DNA of 64,000 nucleotides from Arabidopsis thaliana. Taxonomy: Eukaryota; Streptophyta; Magnoliopsida; Brassicales; Brassicaceae. Position 1 is the first letter of the stretch. Each line of letters starts with the position of its first letter. The notes below the pieces were generated by a model. It saw nothing but the letters and a program-made list of their open reading frames with translations. It was not told the origin of the DNA and did no database searches. This document shows positions 47,897-59,332 of the stretch, piece after piece. A program made the position numbers and the translations under genes. Where the stretch lies: contig NC_003075.7 in NCBI RefSeq assembly GCF_000001735.4, forward strand, positions 6,077,001 through 6,141,000, read 5' to 3'.

Positions 47897-48745
47897 ATGA
47901 GTTCTGAGGGAGTGTCACTACCGTTGATCCACGAGCATCTTATGATACCTTGGAATGACCTGAGGAAAGGTGATTGTTGTGGACGCTTGGAAGCTATCAG
48001 TGATGGCTACTATTGCAAAAGCTGTGATTTCTTTGTCCACAAGAAATGTGGCGATGAGTGCTCCGAGTTTATCGAACACCCATGTCACTCCATTCACACT
48101 CTCACCCTTGTACGTGGAGAGAGGATAAAACGAGGTACTTATTGCGATTTATGTGGAAAGAGTATAAACGTGAATCTCTATTATAGCTGCAAGATCTGTG
48201 ACTTCGACGTGGACCTATATTGTGCCAAGTACCCACCACCAGAGGTTATTGATATTTCTGAGACGCATAACCACAAGCTCACCCTTATCAAGAAGCAGAT
48301 CGAGTTTGATTGTGATGCTAAATGTGGCAATGATGGTTATGGGTTTCGTTACAAATGCCATGAATGTGAAGTATCATTCCATGTGGATTGCGTTTGGAAT
48401 CCGTCGGAGGTAAAACATCTGTTAGAGTTAAACCACTCCCACCACTCCTTACACCCTCTTAAGCTCCTCACGGGTCTATTACCGATCTATATTGATGAAA
48501 AATGTCGTCTTTGTGGAAGAGAGATTGAAGATAAATTATTTAATCATTGTTCTTCTTGTAACTTCAGCGTGGATGTACGTTGTCTTTTAAACCCACCACC
48601 GCTATATTTGCTGGATTTGAAAGCTCATGATCACCAACTCACTCTTTTCCCAAGACTCGGTTATTTTATATGTAACGCTTGCGGGATGAGGGGAGATCGA
48701 AGCCCTTACGTATGTTTTCCGTGTATTTTATTGACATACACTTAG
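47897..48745 (+). CDS. Cys/His-rich C1 (DC1) domain protein, short
   Basis: An open frame of 282 aa with one exon. DC1/C1-like zinc-binding domains recur: HxxH...C-x2-C...H-x2-C...C patterns such as HSIHTLTLVRGERIKRGTYC, CDLCGKS, CKICDFDVDLYC, HNHKLTLI, CHECEVSFHVDCVW, CRLCGREIEDKLFNHCSSCN and HDHQLTLFPRL. Plant DC1 proteins are a large expanded family, mostly 500-700 aa with more domains, proposed to act in stress or redox/lipid signalling. This one stops inside a domain (YVCFPCILLTYT) where further C-x2-C/H units are expected, so it looks truncated. The CT-rich leader precedes ATG 47897. It resembles At4g09690. It may be a working short member or a truncated copy. Confidence 0.8.
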   Translation: MSSEGVSLPLIHEHLMIPWNDLRKGDCCGRLEAISDGYYCKSCDFFVHKKCGDECSEFIEHPCHSIHTLTLVRGERIKRGTYCDLCGKSINVNLYYSCKICDFDVDLYCAKYPPPEVIDISETHNHKLTLIKKQIEFDCDAKCGNDGYGFRYKCHECEVSFHVDCVWNPSEVKHLLELNHSHHSLHPLKLLTGLLPIYIDEKCRLCGREIEDKLFNHCSSCNFSVDVRCLLNPPPLYLLDLKAHDHQLTLFPRLGYFICNACGMRGDRSPYVCFPCILLTYT

Positions 48746-48929
48746 CCTGCAGTCACCATTTGCAAACACAATATTATTCTTTAGATGTATATCTCTTTCA
48801 TTATACATTGATGAGTATTTATTAGGCCAAAATTAGAATTAAATCAAACAAAACAAATGTATTACTATACAGTATTTTTTTTTTCTTGGGATAAGAAAAT
48901 AAAAGTAAAATCTAGAGTTGGGCAAAAAA

Positions 48930-49240
48930 GACCGGAACTGATTATCCAAATCGGAACCGATTATCCAAATCGGAACCGATTATCCAAATCGGAACCGATT
49001 ATCCAAATTGGAACCGATCCGAACGTTGGACCCAAAACCGTATCTGAACCCGATGATTTGCCCTATTGGAACCTAAATTCCTCTACCCGAAAAACGAACC
49101 CGAACCCGACTCGAATCTGAACCCAAAAATACTCGAATATTTTTTTCGAAAATCTAAATTTTATTCGAAACCTGATATACTACCCAAAAATCCAGATATT
49201 TATCCGAAAAATCTGGGTATTTACCCGAAAATTCGAATAT
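48930..49240. repeat. 19-bp tandem repeat and CCGAAC-rich block (left of LINE)
   Basis: A 19-bp unit (GGAACCGATTATCCAAATC) is repeated four to five times at about 48935-49015, followed by ACCCGAA-type irregular repeats to 49240. The block continues after the LINE at 55662, so the LINE split one repeat element. 48746-48929 between the DC1 gene and this block is AT-rich with no feature. Confidence 0.85.
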
Positions 49241-49774
49241 ATATTCCAAAAAAAGTGCTATTAGAAGCTAAGAAAGTTTTAAAAAACAGATCTCAGCTAC
49301 TTTTTATTGCTTTTTTTAGGAAAGTTTTAGCTTGTTTTCCTTTTTCCGACCACCTTTGTTGGGCGTTAGCGCCGCCGGTTCCTGGTGAGCCGTCCCCCTA
49401 GCTCTCCCTCCGGTGCTGGGACGGTTTTTCTGAAGACCTGAAGCTTCTTGAATTTGTTCTTCATGTGGTTCCCCACTAACAGCTCTGCTCAAATTGTTTC
49501 TCGGAGCTCTCTAGTCTTTGGTTTGGGAAGAACCTGGACTATGGTGTGCCCCTCTCTTCTGTAGTGCAATTGTAGTTCTTTACTTACTCCCCTGGTGCAG
49601 CCTTTAGCTTTGGTGGTGTTTATTGTGTGGGAGTTTCCCTTTTTTACCTCAGGTTGAGGTCTCTGGTGTTTTACTTTTGGTTCCCCTTGTGTACCTCTGT
49701 TTGAGGGCTCTAGAGTTTTTTATTGCTTTTGGAGGTTAAGTTTGTTTTATTCACAGTTCCCCTCCTATCTCAGC

Positions 49775-51589
49775 ATGGCTCAGCGATACTCAAAACAAGA
49801 AAAGGCGAAGTGGTTGGACAGTAGCAGCAAACCTAAGCGTAGGTCACCTCTCAGAATTCTGGAGAGTGAAAACTCTGCACTTATTGCTGAAAACAAGTTT
49901 ACTCTGCTGGGTAGAGTTACAAACCCCCAGATCCAACGACCTAGAGCTCTTGTGGAGTACATGGTTCAATACTGGAACCTAGAAAATAGAGTTATAGGTC
50001 GTGAGCTAGGACCGGAGCGCTTCTTCTTCAGATTTGAGACTGAAGCAGACCTCCAACTTGTTCTGAAAAAAGCTCCCTATCACTTCAAGAAGTGGATGTT
50101 CATCCTTCAACGCTGGGAGCCAATTGTTTCAGAGGCTTTCCCAGCTTTTATCCCCTTTTGGATAAAAGTCAATGATATACCCATGCATCATTGTACGGAA
50201 CTGACACTGAATACCATTGGACAGGCTTTGGGTCCGGTGATTGATAAGGATCTCTCAGATGGGAGAATCCGGGTTAACATAAATGGTTTAGAACCGCTTG
50301 AGATGAAGATTCCAATTCGTCTCCCAACAGGAGAAGTAACTACTGTTTTTTTGGAATATGAGAAACTAGAGAAACATTGCTTCTCCTGTTTTTCTCTGTC
50401 CCATGAAGAGAAAGCTTGCCCGCTAAAGCCGCTAGTATCAAACAAGGAGTCAAGAATTCCTGGAATCAATCAGGAAAAAACGTTACAAAACCTAGAAGAT
50501 GGTAAGCGTAGACAAGATGCTAGGAGAAGTAATTGGCCAGCAAGGAGAGAGGAAGTGCCTAAATCCGTTGAGGGTCCAAGAGGGAAAGAGCATTTCAACT
50601 CCAGGCGGTCAGACCATAGGGAGAAGAGTGATTATCCCTCAGCTTACTCTCACCGGCATAGGGAACCTCGCAGGGATTTCAGTCCCCAAGATTGTTCTAG
50701 AAGAGATTACAGTAGGCCTGCTTCTTATAACTTCAGGAGAGACTCAGTAAGATCAGGGTTTGATTTGCATCCTCATGATCGTTCTCACCCTAGGAGAATA
50801 GCTTGTGATGAGGAAATTCAGTCCAGCTCTCATAACTTAGTCTCTGGGAGAAGAAGTCAACATTTACCCTCGTCTAGGGATCTTCTGTAGGGAAACAGAG
50901 TGACTCAAAGTTCAGTCTCTAGAGCTGACCTCTATATGCAACCTCCCATGCAACCTCCTCTCTTAGCTACTGATGCAAGATCAAGGCTCTTCGGGTCTAA
51001 GGATAGAGGAGAAACCAGTACTCCTAGGTCTAGAAGACCTGCTTTAGAGAGAATTGGTCACTCCCTCCCGGAGCTTTTACCACCCCCTCCTCCTACTAAT
51101 ACCTCTTTGTCGGATCGTCTTCAAGATGTTGAGATTCAATACTTAGGTGATCCGGATCATGATTGCTCTAGACAGGTGGTCCACGAGTTTGGGAGTAGCA
51201 GTGGTAAAGGGCAGTTGGATGATGGGGAGAGAGTACACGCTTCTTTAAGGTTAAGTGTACCTCTGGAATCTGTTACAGTTACTCTTCCCACTCAAATGCC
51301 AGTGTCCAAGGCGCCTAGGAAAAGGAAAGTACCAGCCCGAGCACCTAAGCCAAAGCCCTCCTTTAGTTCAAGAGTAGCTCGCATCCCTCTTCAGGGTGCC
51401 AGTCTAAGGAAACAAAAAGTGGTGAGCCGTAAGCCTGCTTCTCGTAAAAAGCTCAGAGTTGACAATTTACCTGAGTCTCAGGAGTCACCAGTTCAACCAC
51501 TGCTTAGTAACCCTCCTCGCCCAGCGTTGGTTCCAGCAATGGTTAAGAAGAAGATGGATTTTCAGGATCCATCCAATCCTCTTCCTTAG
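49775..51589 (+). pseudogene. LINE ORF1 (DUF4283, CCHC knuckle), one stop
   Basis: ATG at 49775 begins MAQRYSKQEKAKWLDSSSKP. A DUF4283 domain follows (ENKFTLLGRVTNPQIQRPRA ... FKKWMFILQRWEPIVSEAFP), then a CCHC knuckle CFSCFSLSHEEKAC and an Arg/Ser/His-rich region. ORF1 protein binds the LINE RNA. A TAG at 50888-50890 interrupts it; the same frame stays open afterwards to 51589 through a Pro/Lys-rich tail. I read this as a single nonsense mutation, though a short downstream ORF is formally possible. Confidence 0.88.
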
Positions 51590-51591
51590 TA

Positions 51592-54500
51592 GTGACTTCG
51601 TGGAACTGTCAGGGCATAGGGAGCCCCCTTACAGTTCGTCGGCTCCGGGAGATAAGACTTGGCTTATTTCCTGATATGCTCTTCCTTATGGAGACTAAAA
51701 ACCAAGATGAATTCATCTCTAAAACCTTTGATTGGATGGGTTATGCTCACAGATTCACCATTCCACCAGAGGGATTGAGTGGGGGTTTAGCGCTTTATTG
51801 GAAGGAGAATGTGGAAGTGGAGATTTTAGAAGCAGCTCCTAACTTCATTGATGTTAAAGTCAAGTTCAAGAAGGACACTTCACACATTACTTTCATTTAT
51901 GGTGCTCCCAAGTTGAGAATCGTTCTGTTTTCTGGGATAAGATCTCATCCTTAGGGGCTCAGAGATCGTCGGCTTGGCTACTCACAGGGGATTTTAATGA
52001 TATCCTCGATAATTCTGAGAAACAAGGAGGTCCCCTGCGTTGGGAAGGTTTTTTCCTGGCTTTCCGCAGCTTTGTTTCGCAGAATGGTTTATGGGATATT
52101 AATCATACGGGGAACTCGCTCTCCTGGAGAGGTACTAGATACTCTCATTTCATCAAGTCAAGATTGGATAGGGCTCTAGGCAATTGTTCATGGTCGGAGT
52201 TGTTCCCGATGAGTAAATGTGAGTATCTGCGTTTTGAAGGTTCTGACCACCGTCCACTGGTGACTTACTTTGGAGCGCCACCACTGAAGAGATCGAAGCC
52301 TTTCAGGTTTGATAGACGGTTAAGAGAGAAGGAAGAAATTCGTGCACTGGTTAAAGAAGTCTGGGAACTGGCTCGTCAGGATTCTGTTCTTTACAAGATT
52401 AGTCGTTGCCGTCAAAGTATAATTAAATGGACTAAAGAGCAAAATTCTAACAGTGCAAAAGCGATTAAAAAAGCTCAACAAGCGCTGGAATCAGCTCTTT
52501 CTGCGGATATCCCTGATCCTTCTCTTATTGGGTCTATTACTCAAGAGCTTGAGGCTGCTTATAGGCAAGAAGAATTGTTTTGGAAACAGTGGAGTAGGGT
52601 TCAATGGTTGAACAGTGGAGACCGTAATAAAGGTTATTTTCATGCTACTACAAGAACCAGAAGAATGTTAAACAACCTCTCAGTCATAGAGGATGGAAGT
52701 GGGCAGGAATTTCATGAGGAAGAGCAGATTGCTTCAACAATCTCAAGCTATTTCCAAAATATCTTCACTACTAGCAATAACTCGGATCTTCAAGTTGTTC
52801 AGGAAGCCTTAAGTCCAATTATCTCCTCTCACTGTAACGAGGAATTAATCAAAATTTCTTCTCTGCTAGAGATTAAAGAGGCCCTCTTCTCTATTAGTGC
52901 GGATAAGGCCCCGGGGCCCGATGGTTTTTCGGCTTCTTTCTTTCATGCATATTGGGATATCATTGAAGCCGATGTTTCCCGGGATATCCGGTCCTTTTTT
53001 GTGGATTCCTGCTTATCACCTCGACTAAATGAAACTCATGTAACCCTCATCCCCAAGATTTCAGCTCCTCGAAAAGTCTCAGACTACCGTCCTATCGCGT
53101 TGTGTAATGTACAGTACAAAATTGTGGCTAAGATCCTAACTAGACGTTTGCAACCTTGGTTGTCAGAGTTGATCTCTTTGCACCAATCTGCTTTTGTACC
53201 AGGCCGAGCAATAGCCGATAATGTGTTGATTACACATGAGATTCTTCACTTTCTTCGTGTTTCGGGTGCTAAAAAGTATTGTTCTATGGCCATAAAGACC
53301 GACATGAGTAAGGCGTATGATCGCATTAAATGGAATTTTCTCCAAGAGGTCCTTATGAGGCTGGGTTTTCATGATAAATGGATAAGGTGGGTGATGCAAT
53401 GTGTTTGCACTGTCTCATATTCATTCCTCATTAATGGATCGCCTCAGGGAAGTGTAGTGCCATCTCGAGGACTGCGGCAAGGTGATCCCCTCTCCCCGTA
53501 TTTGTTCATTCTATGTACGGAAGTTCTTTCGGGATTATGTCGGAAAGCTCAAGAAAAAGGAGTAATGGTGGGCATTCGCGTTGCTCGAGGAAGTCCTCAA
53601 GTTAATCACCTTCTATTTGCGGATGATACAATGTTTTTTTGTAAAACAAATCCCACGTGCTGTGGTGCTCTTAGCAACATCCTAAAGAAGTATGAATTAG
53701 CTTCGGGTCAGAGCATAAACCTAGCAAAGTCAGCTATAACCTTCTCTTCTAAAACCCCTCAAGATATCAAACGCAGAGTGAAGCTTTCGCTGCGTATAGA
53801 CAATGAAGGGGGAATAGGGAAATACCTCGGGTTACCAGAACACTTTGGGAGGCGGAAGCGAGATATCTTCTCGTCAATTGTGGATAGAATTAGGCAACGC
53901 TCTCATAGTTGGAGTATACGCTTTCTGTCAAGTGCTGGAAAACAAATCCTGCTCAAGGCTGTTCTCTCGTCAATGCCATCTTATGCTATGATGTGCTTTA
54001 AGCTGCCTGCCTCTTTGTGTAAACAGATCCAATCAGTTCTCACCCGTTTCTGGTGGGATTCGAAACCAGATAAAAGGAAGATGGCGTGGGTCTCTTGGGA
54101 CAAACTTACTTTGCCTATAAATGAAGGAGGACTAGGTTTCAGAGAAATTGAGGAGTTCAACGATGCTCTCTAGGCGAAACTTAGTTGGCGGATACTTAAA
54201 GAACCACATTCCCTTCTCTCTCGTGTCTTGTTGGGGAAGTATTGTAATACATCCTCTTTCATGGACTGCTCTGCTTCTCCTTCCTTTGCCTCTCATGGGT
54301 GGAGAGGAATCCTTGCAGGGAGGGACTTACTACGAAAAGGCCTTGGGTGGTCTATCGGACAGGGTGATAGCATCAATGTTTGGACTGAAGCGTGGCTATC
54401 ACCGTCCTCTCCGCAAACTCCCATAGGACCTCCCACAGAGACGAATAAAGACCTTTCTGTCCATGATCTTATCTGTCATGATGTGAAGAGTTGGAATGTT

Positions 54501-55598
54501 GAAGCTATTAGGAAACACCTACCTCAGTATGAGGATCAGATTCGAAAAATTACCATCAATGCCTTGCCCTTGCAGGATAGTTTGGTTTGGTTACCTGTGA
54601 AATCAGGGGAGTATACCACCAAGACGGGTTATGCTCTTGCAAAGTTAAACTCATTCCCAGCGTCTCAGTTGGATTTCAACTGGCAAAAGAATATCTGGAA
54701 AATCCATACTTCCCCTAAAGTGAAGCACTTCCTCTGGAAAGCAATGAAAGGAGCCCTACCCGTGGGAGAAGCGCTTTCACGGAGAAACATTGAGGCAGAG
54801 GTGACCTGCAAAAGATGTGGTCAGACTGAATCTTCGCTACATCTGATGCTCCTCTGTCCATACGCTAAGAAGGTCTGGGAACTTGCTCCTGTTTTGTTCA
54901 ATCCTTCTGAGGCTACCCACTCTTCTGTAGCACTCCTCTTGGTGGATGCTAAGCGAATGGTTGCTCTCCCACCAACAGGATTGGGTTCTGCTCCCCTGTA
55001 TCCGTGGTTGCTTTGGCATCTATGGAAAGCACGTAACCGGTTGATCTTTGATAATCATAGCTGTTCGGAAGAAGGTCTTGTTCTAAAGGCCATTTTGGAT
55101 GCTCGTGCTTGGATGGAAGCCCAGTTGCTGATACATCACCCTTCCCCGATTTCAGATTACCCTTCTCCCACTCCAAATCTGAAAGTTACAAGTTGTTTTG
55201 TTGATGCAGCTTGGACTACTTCAGGTTATTGTGGTATGGGTTGGTTTTTGCAGGATCCATACAAAGTGAAGATTAAGGAGAACCAATCTTCGAGTAGCTT
55301 TGTCGGCTCTGCGCTTATGGCTGAGACTCTCGCTGTGCATTTGGCTTTGGTGGATGCGTTATCTACCGGTGTGCGACAGCTGAACGTCTTCTCGGACTGT
55401 AAAGAGTTAATCTCTCTTCTCAACTCAGGAAAAAGTATCGTTGAACTGCGAGGACTGCTTCATGACATTAGAGAATTGAGTGTTTCCTTTACTCACCTTT
55501 GTTTTTTCTTTATCCCTCGTTTAAGTAATGTTGTGGCTGATTCTTTAGCTAAATCAGCCTTGTCTGTTATTCTCTCTTCCTCCGTTAGTGGTGGGTAA
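51592..55598 (+). pseudogene. LINE ORF2: endonuclease, reverse transcriptase, RNase H; two lesions
   Basis: Directly after ORF1's stop the frame reads TSWNCQGIGSPLTVRRLREI, an APE-type endonuclease start with no clear ATG. A frameshift at about 51908-51912 moves to the second frame, which continues with LLTGDFNDILDNSEKQGG and SDHRPLVTYF. The reverse transcriptase follows, with KAPGPDGFSASFF, RGLRQGDPLSPYLF and the catalytic LLFADDTMFF (near 53615). A TAG at 54171-54173 breaks the frame in the maturase-like connection region; it continues with a zf-RVT zinc block (CKRCGQTESSLHLMLLCPYA) and an RNase H (CFVDAAWTTSGYCGMGWFLQ; SDCKELI; ADSLAKSAL). All domains are present but the ORF is not translatable as it stands. 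Confidence 0.92.
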
Positions 55599-55661
55599 AA
55601 CTCGTTTGCATTTTTTATAATGAAGTTTGATAAAAAAAAAAAAAAACATATTCCAAAAAAA

Positions 55662-55830
55662 TTTAAAAAATCTATACCCAAACCGATCCGAATTCGATTA
55701 GATCTAAATCAAAACCGAACCGATATTTTAGATTTACTTTTTGATCCTAAACTTTTCTACCCAAAAGATTCGTACCGGATCGGGTTTAATCCTAACTCTT
55801 CCAACTTACCCGAATACCCACTCCTAAATT
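55662..55830. repeat. CCGAAC-rich block (right of LINE)
   Basis: Contains ACCCAAACCGATCCGAATTCG, AACCGAACCGATATTTTAG and ACCGGATCGGGTTTAATCC-type units. It is the right half of the repeat interrupted by the LINE at 49255-55647. Confidence 0.65.
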
Positions 55831-56100
55831 CTGATTCTGTTTTTTTTTTTTTTTTAACACGGCAAATCAAAATTCTGATTCTGTTATTGTAGTAAAATCA
55901 GATTCATCTCTTTGGAAAAAAACGATAAGGGATCTCTCTCTAATTGGCGCTCCTTTACTAATTGCCCTTTAATTCCATCCATCTTCGGATTCTTTTCAAA
56001 TCAACAAAAAAAGTACAAATCGGATCCCTACAATATCCTCTCCACTCTTCACAAATCCTTCTCCGAGATCTACAAACGCTGTTTCATTCTTCCGATTACA

Positions 56101-57959
56101 ATGGCGACGAGAAGACGTACTTTGCTCAAGGTCATTGTCCTCGGTGACAGTGGGTATGGAAGATTCCGATCTCTAACTTCTTTCAATCTTTACGCGTTTT
56201 GTTCGATTTTGATTTTGATTTCTGATTTTCGATTTTCGATTTCTAGGGTTGGAAAAACCTCCTTGATGAATCAGTATCCTTTTCAATTGAACAATTCATT
56301 CGATTTGGGGTTAATTGGCTACAGATTCGTTTTCGTGTATTGATTATGTGATTATGTGAAGTCTTTAATTGGTGAATTTTAGATATGTGCATAAGAAGTT
56401 TAGTATGCAGTATAAAGCAACGATTGGTGCTGATTTTGTAACCAAGGAGCTTCAGATTGGGGAAAAGCTTGTTACTTTACAGGTTTGGGGCCTTTTTCTT
56501 TTGGTTTTGAAATTACTTTTCTTCGAGATTTGTGTGTTTTACTTTTTTTTTTTTTTTTTTTGTGGTTTTTAGATTTGGGATACTGCTGGACAAGAGAGAT
56601 TCCAGAGTCTTGGTGCTGCTTTTTATAGAGGAGCTGATTGTTGTGCTTTGGTTTATGATGTTAATGTGTTGAGGTCTTTTGATAATCTCGAAACTTGGCA
56701 TGAGGAGTTTCTTAAACAGGTTCGTATGACAATTTCCTTCTTTCTGTCACACTTTGTTTTGGTATGATCCATTTGTTATATGTTTTGCTTTGTGTGTTAT
56801 GTTATAGGCATGGAACATAGGAATGTGGTAGTTTTTGTTTTAATAGGAATTGTTAGCTTTTGAGTATTTAGAGTCACAATCTTCAGATTTTTGGTTAACA
56901 TTTCGTTTAAACAAAACCCAGAGTCAAACTCTCTTTTTTGATGATGTTGTGGGAAGAGTTTTTGATTATCGTCGTATGTCTTTTGGTTCTCAGGACTATA
57001 GCTGAAGTTTTGTTTTCCCGTGAGTAACAAGATGATTGAGCAATGGAACATGTTTTTTATGTTTGAATGATCATTTGCGTTTTTTTACCTAGCGGTTTAC
57101 TGGTTAAGCCAAGTATATTACTAACTTGCTTTCGTGTTCATAACAGTTTTAGAATTCATGACTCTATAAACCCTGTTCTCTAATCAGTGTGTTTTCCTGC
57201 ACTCACACTTTCAATCCTTTTAACAATGTATAACATGCTAACTTGTATTGACTCCCTTTTCCATGGCATCGTTTTGGGACTGTCCAGGCAAGTCCATCAG
57301 ATCCAAAGACATTTCCGTTTATAGTGCTTGGAAACAAGATTGACGTAGATGGAGGGAGCAGTAGAGTGGTAAGAGGAAGATCAAGATATGTCTTCCATCG
57401 TGCTTTAACTCTTTTACTCAGTCTTGTTTAATTCCTCTCTAACTACAGGTCTCTGATAAGAAAGCAGCTGACTGGTGTGCTTCAAATGGTAACATACCCT
57501 ATTTCGAGACATCAGCAAAAGATGACTTCAATGTCGATGAGGCATTCTTAACCATTGCCAAAACCGCCCTTGCTAACGAACATGAACAGGATATGTAAGT
57601 TTTCTTTTTGGTTTAGCTCTACTAAATGAGAGCTCGAAAGTGTCTAATTGTTAAACCGGAGAGTCTGAATATTGTAGAATCTCAATCTAAATCTGAATAT
57701 GACGTTTAAATGTAGAAGGCAGATAGTGTAGCTTAAAGACAGTGACATTCTTACATGTCTATCTGCGATTTGTCTACTTCTGAATTCCAAACTCTTGTGT
57801 GATCCGAATTGGAAACTAAGAATGCATTAAAAATAACCGCTGAATACTTATACAGTATGTACCTCATACACAATGGCTTGGGTTAATTGCAGATACTTCC
57901 AAGGCATACCAGATGCAGTGACTGAAAACGAGCCAAAAGGCGGTGGTTGCGCTTGCTGA
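56101..57959 (+). CDS. RABG3A: RAB7-type small GTPase RABG3A
   Basis: Seven exons: 56101-56153, 56247-56273, 56383-56482, 56573-56719, 57288-57368, 57449-57594, 57893-57959, giving 206 aa. RABG3 proteins are plant RAB7 orthologues that drive membrane fusion at the vacuole and late endosome. Visible GTPase motifs: P-loop GDSGVGKT (residues 15-22, split between exons 1 and 2), switch region [16 protein letters not shown] (62-68), NKID (125-128) and ETSAK (156-160). The C-terminus GGGCAC carries the CxC motif for double geranylgeranylation. No key residue is missing. The subgroup letter follows from locus order (At4g09720) and the sequence as I remember it; paralogues RABG3B-F are very similar. 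Confidence 0.94.
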
Positions 57960-59150
57960 ACCACAGATTTGAGGATTCAATGACATTCGTTTTTTTGATG
58001 CATTCATTTGAAGGTTGGTGTACTCTTGAGTTGCAGAACGATAAGCTTGTAGAAGCAATTTTTTGTCATTCCATCATATATTAATTGATTGGAGAAGTCT
58101 GTGTATGATCAATCGATTCTGCTGGATACAAATTTTATTTTTGTAAGAAGAACCATTATTGCTCTTAATCCCTATGGCGATATAAAGTTGCATGCTACAC
58201 TATTTCAGTTTGGTTTGACTCAACTGTCGGATATGTTACTACATCTATAGTTAGACCATATGTTCATTTTGCATGTATAGTTTTTTTCATAGAAATATTG
58301 TAAAACTTTGAAGTCAAACTTTAACCTAGATCATGTGATATTTTAAAAAACTTTGTGAATGTAATACACTCGAATAGCTATTCAGGTGACAAAACCTAAA
58401 CAGAGATTGTCTTAAACAATTCAGAGAGGATATAGCATGGTCGTCTATTTTCTTTAGTTCTCAGGCTGTATTATTACCCGGACGTGATCTGATTCTAGCT
58501 GCTACAGTGTACTATCTCCAACCTGGAGGCTACATCCCTGCAGAAGAAGGTGGTGGACTCAGTGAATCTGCAATTATACTTTCAATGCAATCATTACAGC
58601 TTTGAAGAACTAAGAGAGATATCATTGTCCTTGCTTTTCTTTTGCTATAGCCTAAGTGGTTATTGCCTATTGGTCATGTTGGTGGGTATTGTACTATTGG
58701 GTATTGTACTATTGTTCACTCAAGTATATGTATATGACCATAAAAAAAAAAAAATGGTTATTGCCTATTGGTCAGTTTTTTCTTTTAAGTTTGACCCAAA
58801 TCTTTCCATAAATTGTGATAAAACTTAATTCATAAAATATATAAAATATATTTTATATGTCTTTTAAATAGAAGTATTATTAGTTAATCATGCAGTGTAT
58901 CATTCATCCAGTGTATTATATGTTTTTTAAATAAAAGTATTATTAAAAAAAATGTCATTTTACGAGACATGGTTATATGGTAGGACGGGTTTCGATCGAT
59001 ATTAATACACAACGATATACTAGAGATAAAATTGTTGAATTAACAATCGAAATACAATTATACGATCTTAAATACTAAACAAAAAATTAAAATTTAAAAA
59101 TTAGTTTAAAAAATCGACCGGTATATCCAAATTCAAACATAAGTTTTACC
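57960..59150. other. RABG3A 3' flank and repeat DNA
   Basis: 57960-58150 is the probable RABG3A 3' UTR. Around 58670-58770 short direct repeats occur (GGGTATTGTACTATT twice; GGTTATTGCCTATTGGTCA twice). 58983-59095 is a copy of the dispersed repeat seen near 2700 and 5500, here beginning GACGGGTTTCGATCGATATT, Helitron-like. No gene is supported. Confidence 0.45.
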
Positions 59151-59154
59151 TTAA

Positions 59155-59172
59155 TGGGCCAACATATGGGCC
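59155..59172 (+). promoter_or_regulatory. RH39: Paired TGGGCC (site II) motifs upstream of RH39
   Basis: TGGGCC occurs at 59155-59160 and again at 59167-59172. TGGGCY elements (site II, bound by TCP factors) are frequent close to start sites of plant ribosome-biogenesis and growth genes, and a paired arrangement about 160-175 bp before the ATG fits a promoter of an rRNA-processing helicase. Confidence 0.5.
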
Positions 59173-59332
59173 TTAAAAGGCTTTGGATCTGTTACTATTA
59201 CACTCCACTTGCAAAAACCTATCTTCTTCTTCTTCTTCGCTGAACAACAAACAACGCTTCACAAAACCTTCCGATAAACCTCACAACCCTCTTCCTCCTC
59301 ACACTACAGTAAGAAAAACACGCGCGAAAGCT

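Larger units (their letters stand above)
49255..55647 (+). mobile_element. Full-length non-LTR retrotransposon (LINE, L1 type)
   Basis: The element is bounded by a perfect 14-bp target duplication, ATATTCCAAAAAAA, at 49241-49254 and 55648-55661. It ends in a 15-bp poly(A) run (55632-55646). Length is about 6.39 kb with a roughly 520-bp 5' UTR, ORF1, ORF2 and a short 3' UTR. Both ORFs carry few lesions (one stop in ORF1; one frameshift and one stop in ORF2), so it inserted fairly recently. It sits in a CCGAAC-rich repeat between the DC1 gene and RABG3A and corresponds in place to At4g09710. Confidence 0.95.

Noticed and set aside
59183..59332. N-terminal extension of RH39
   Set aside because: It begins at a non-ATG codon; the first in-frame ATG is 59333.
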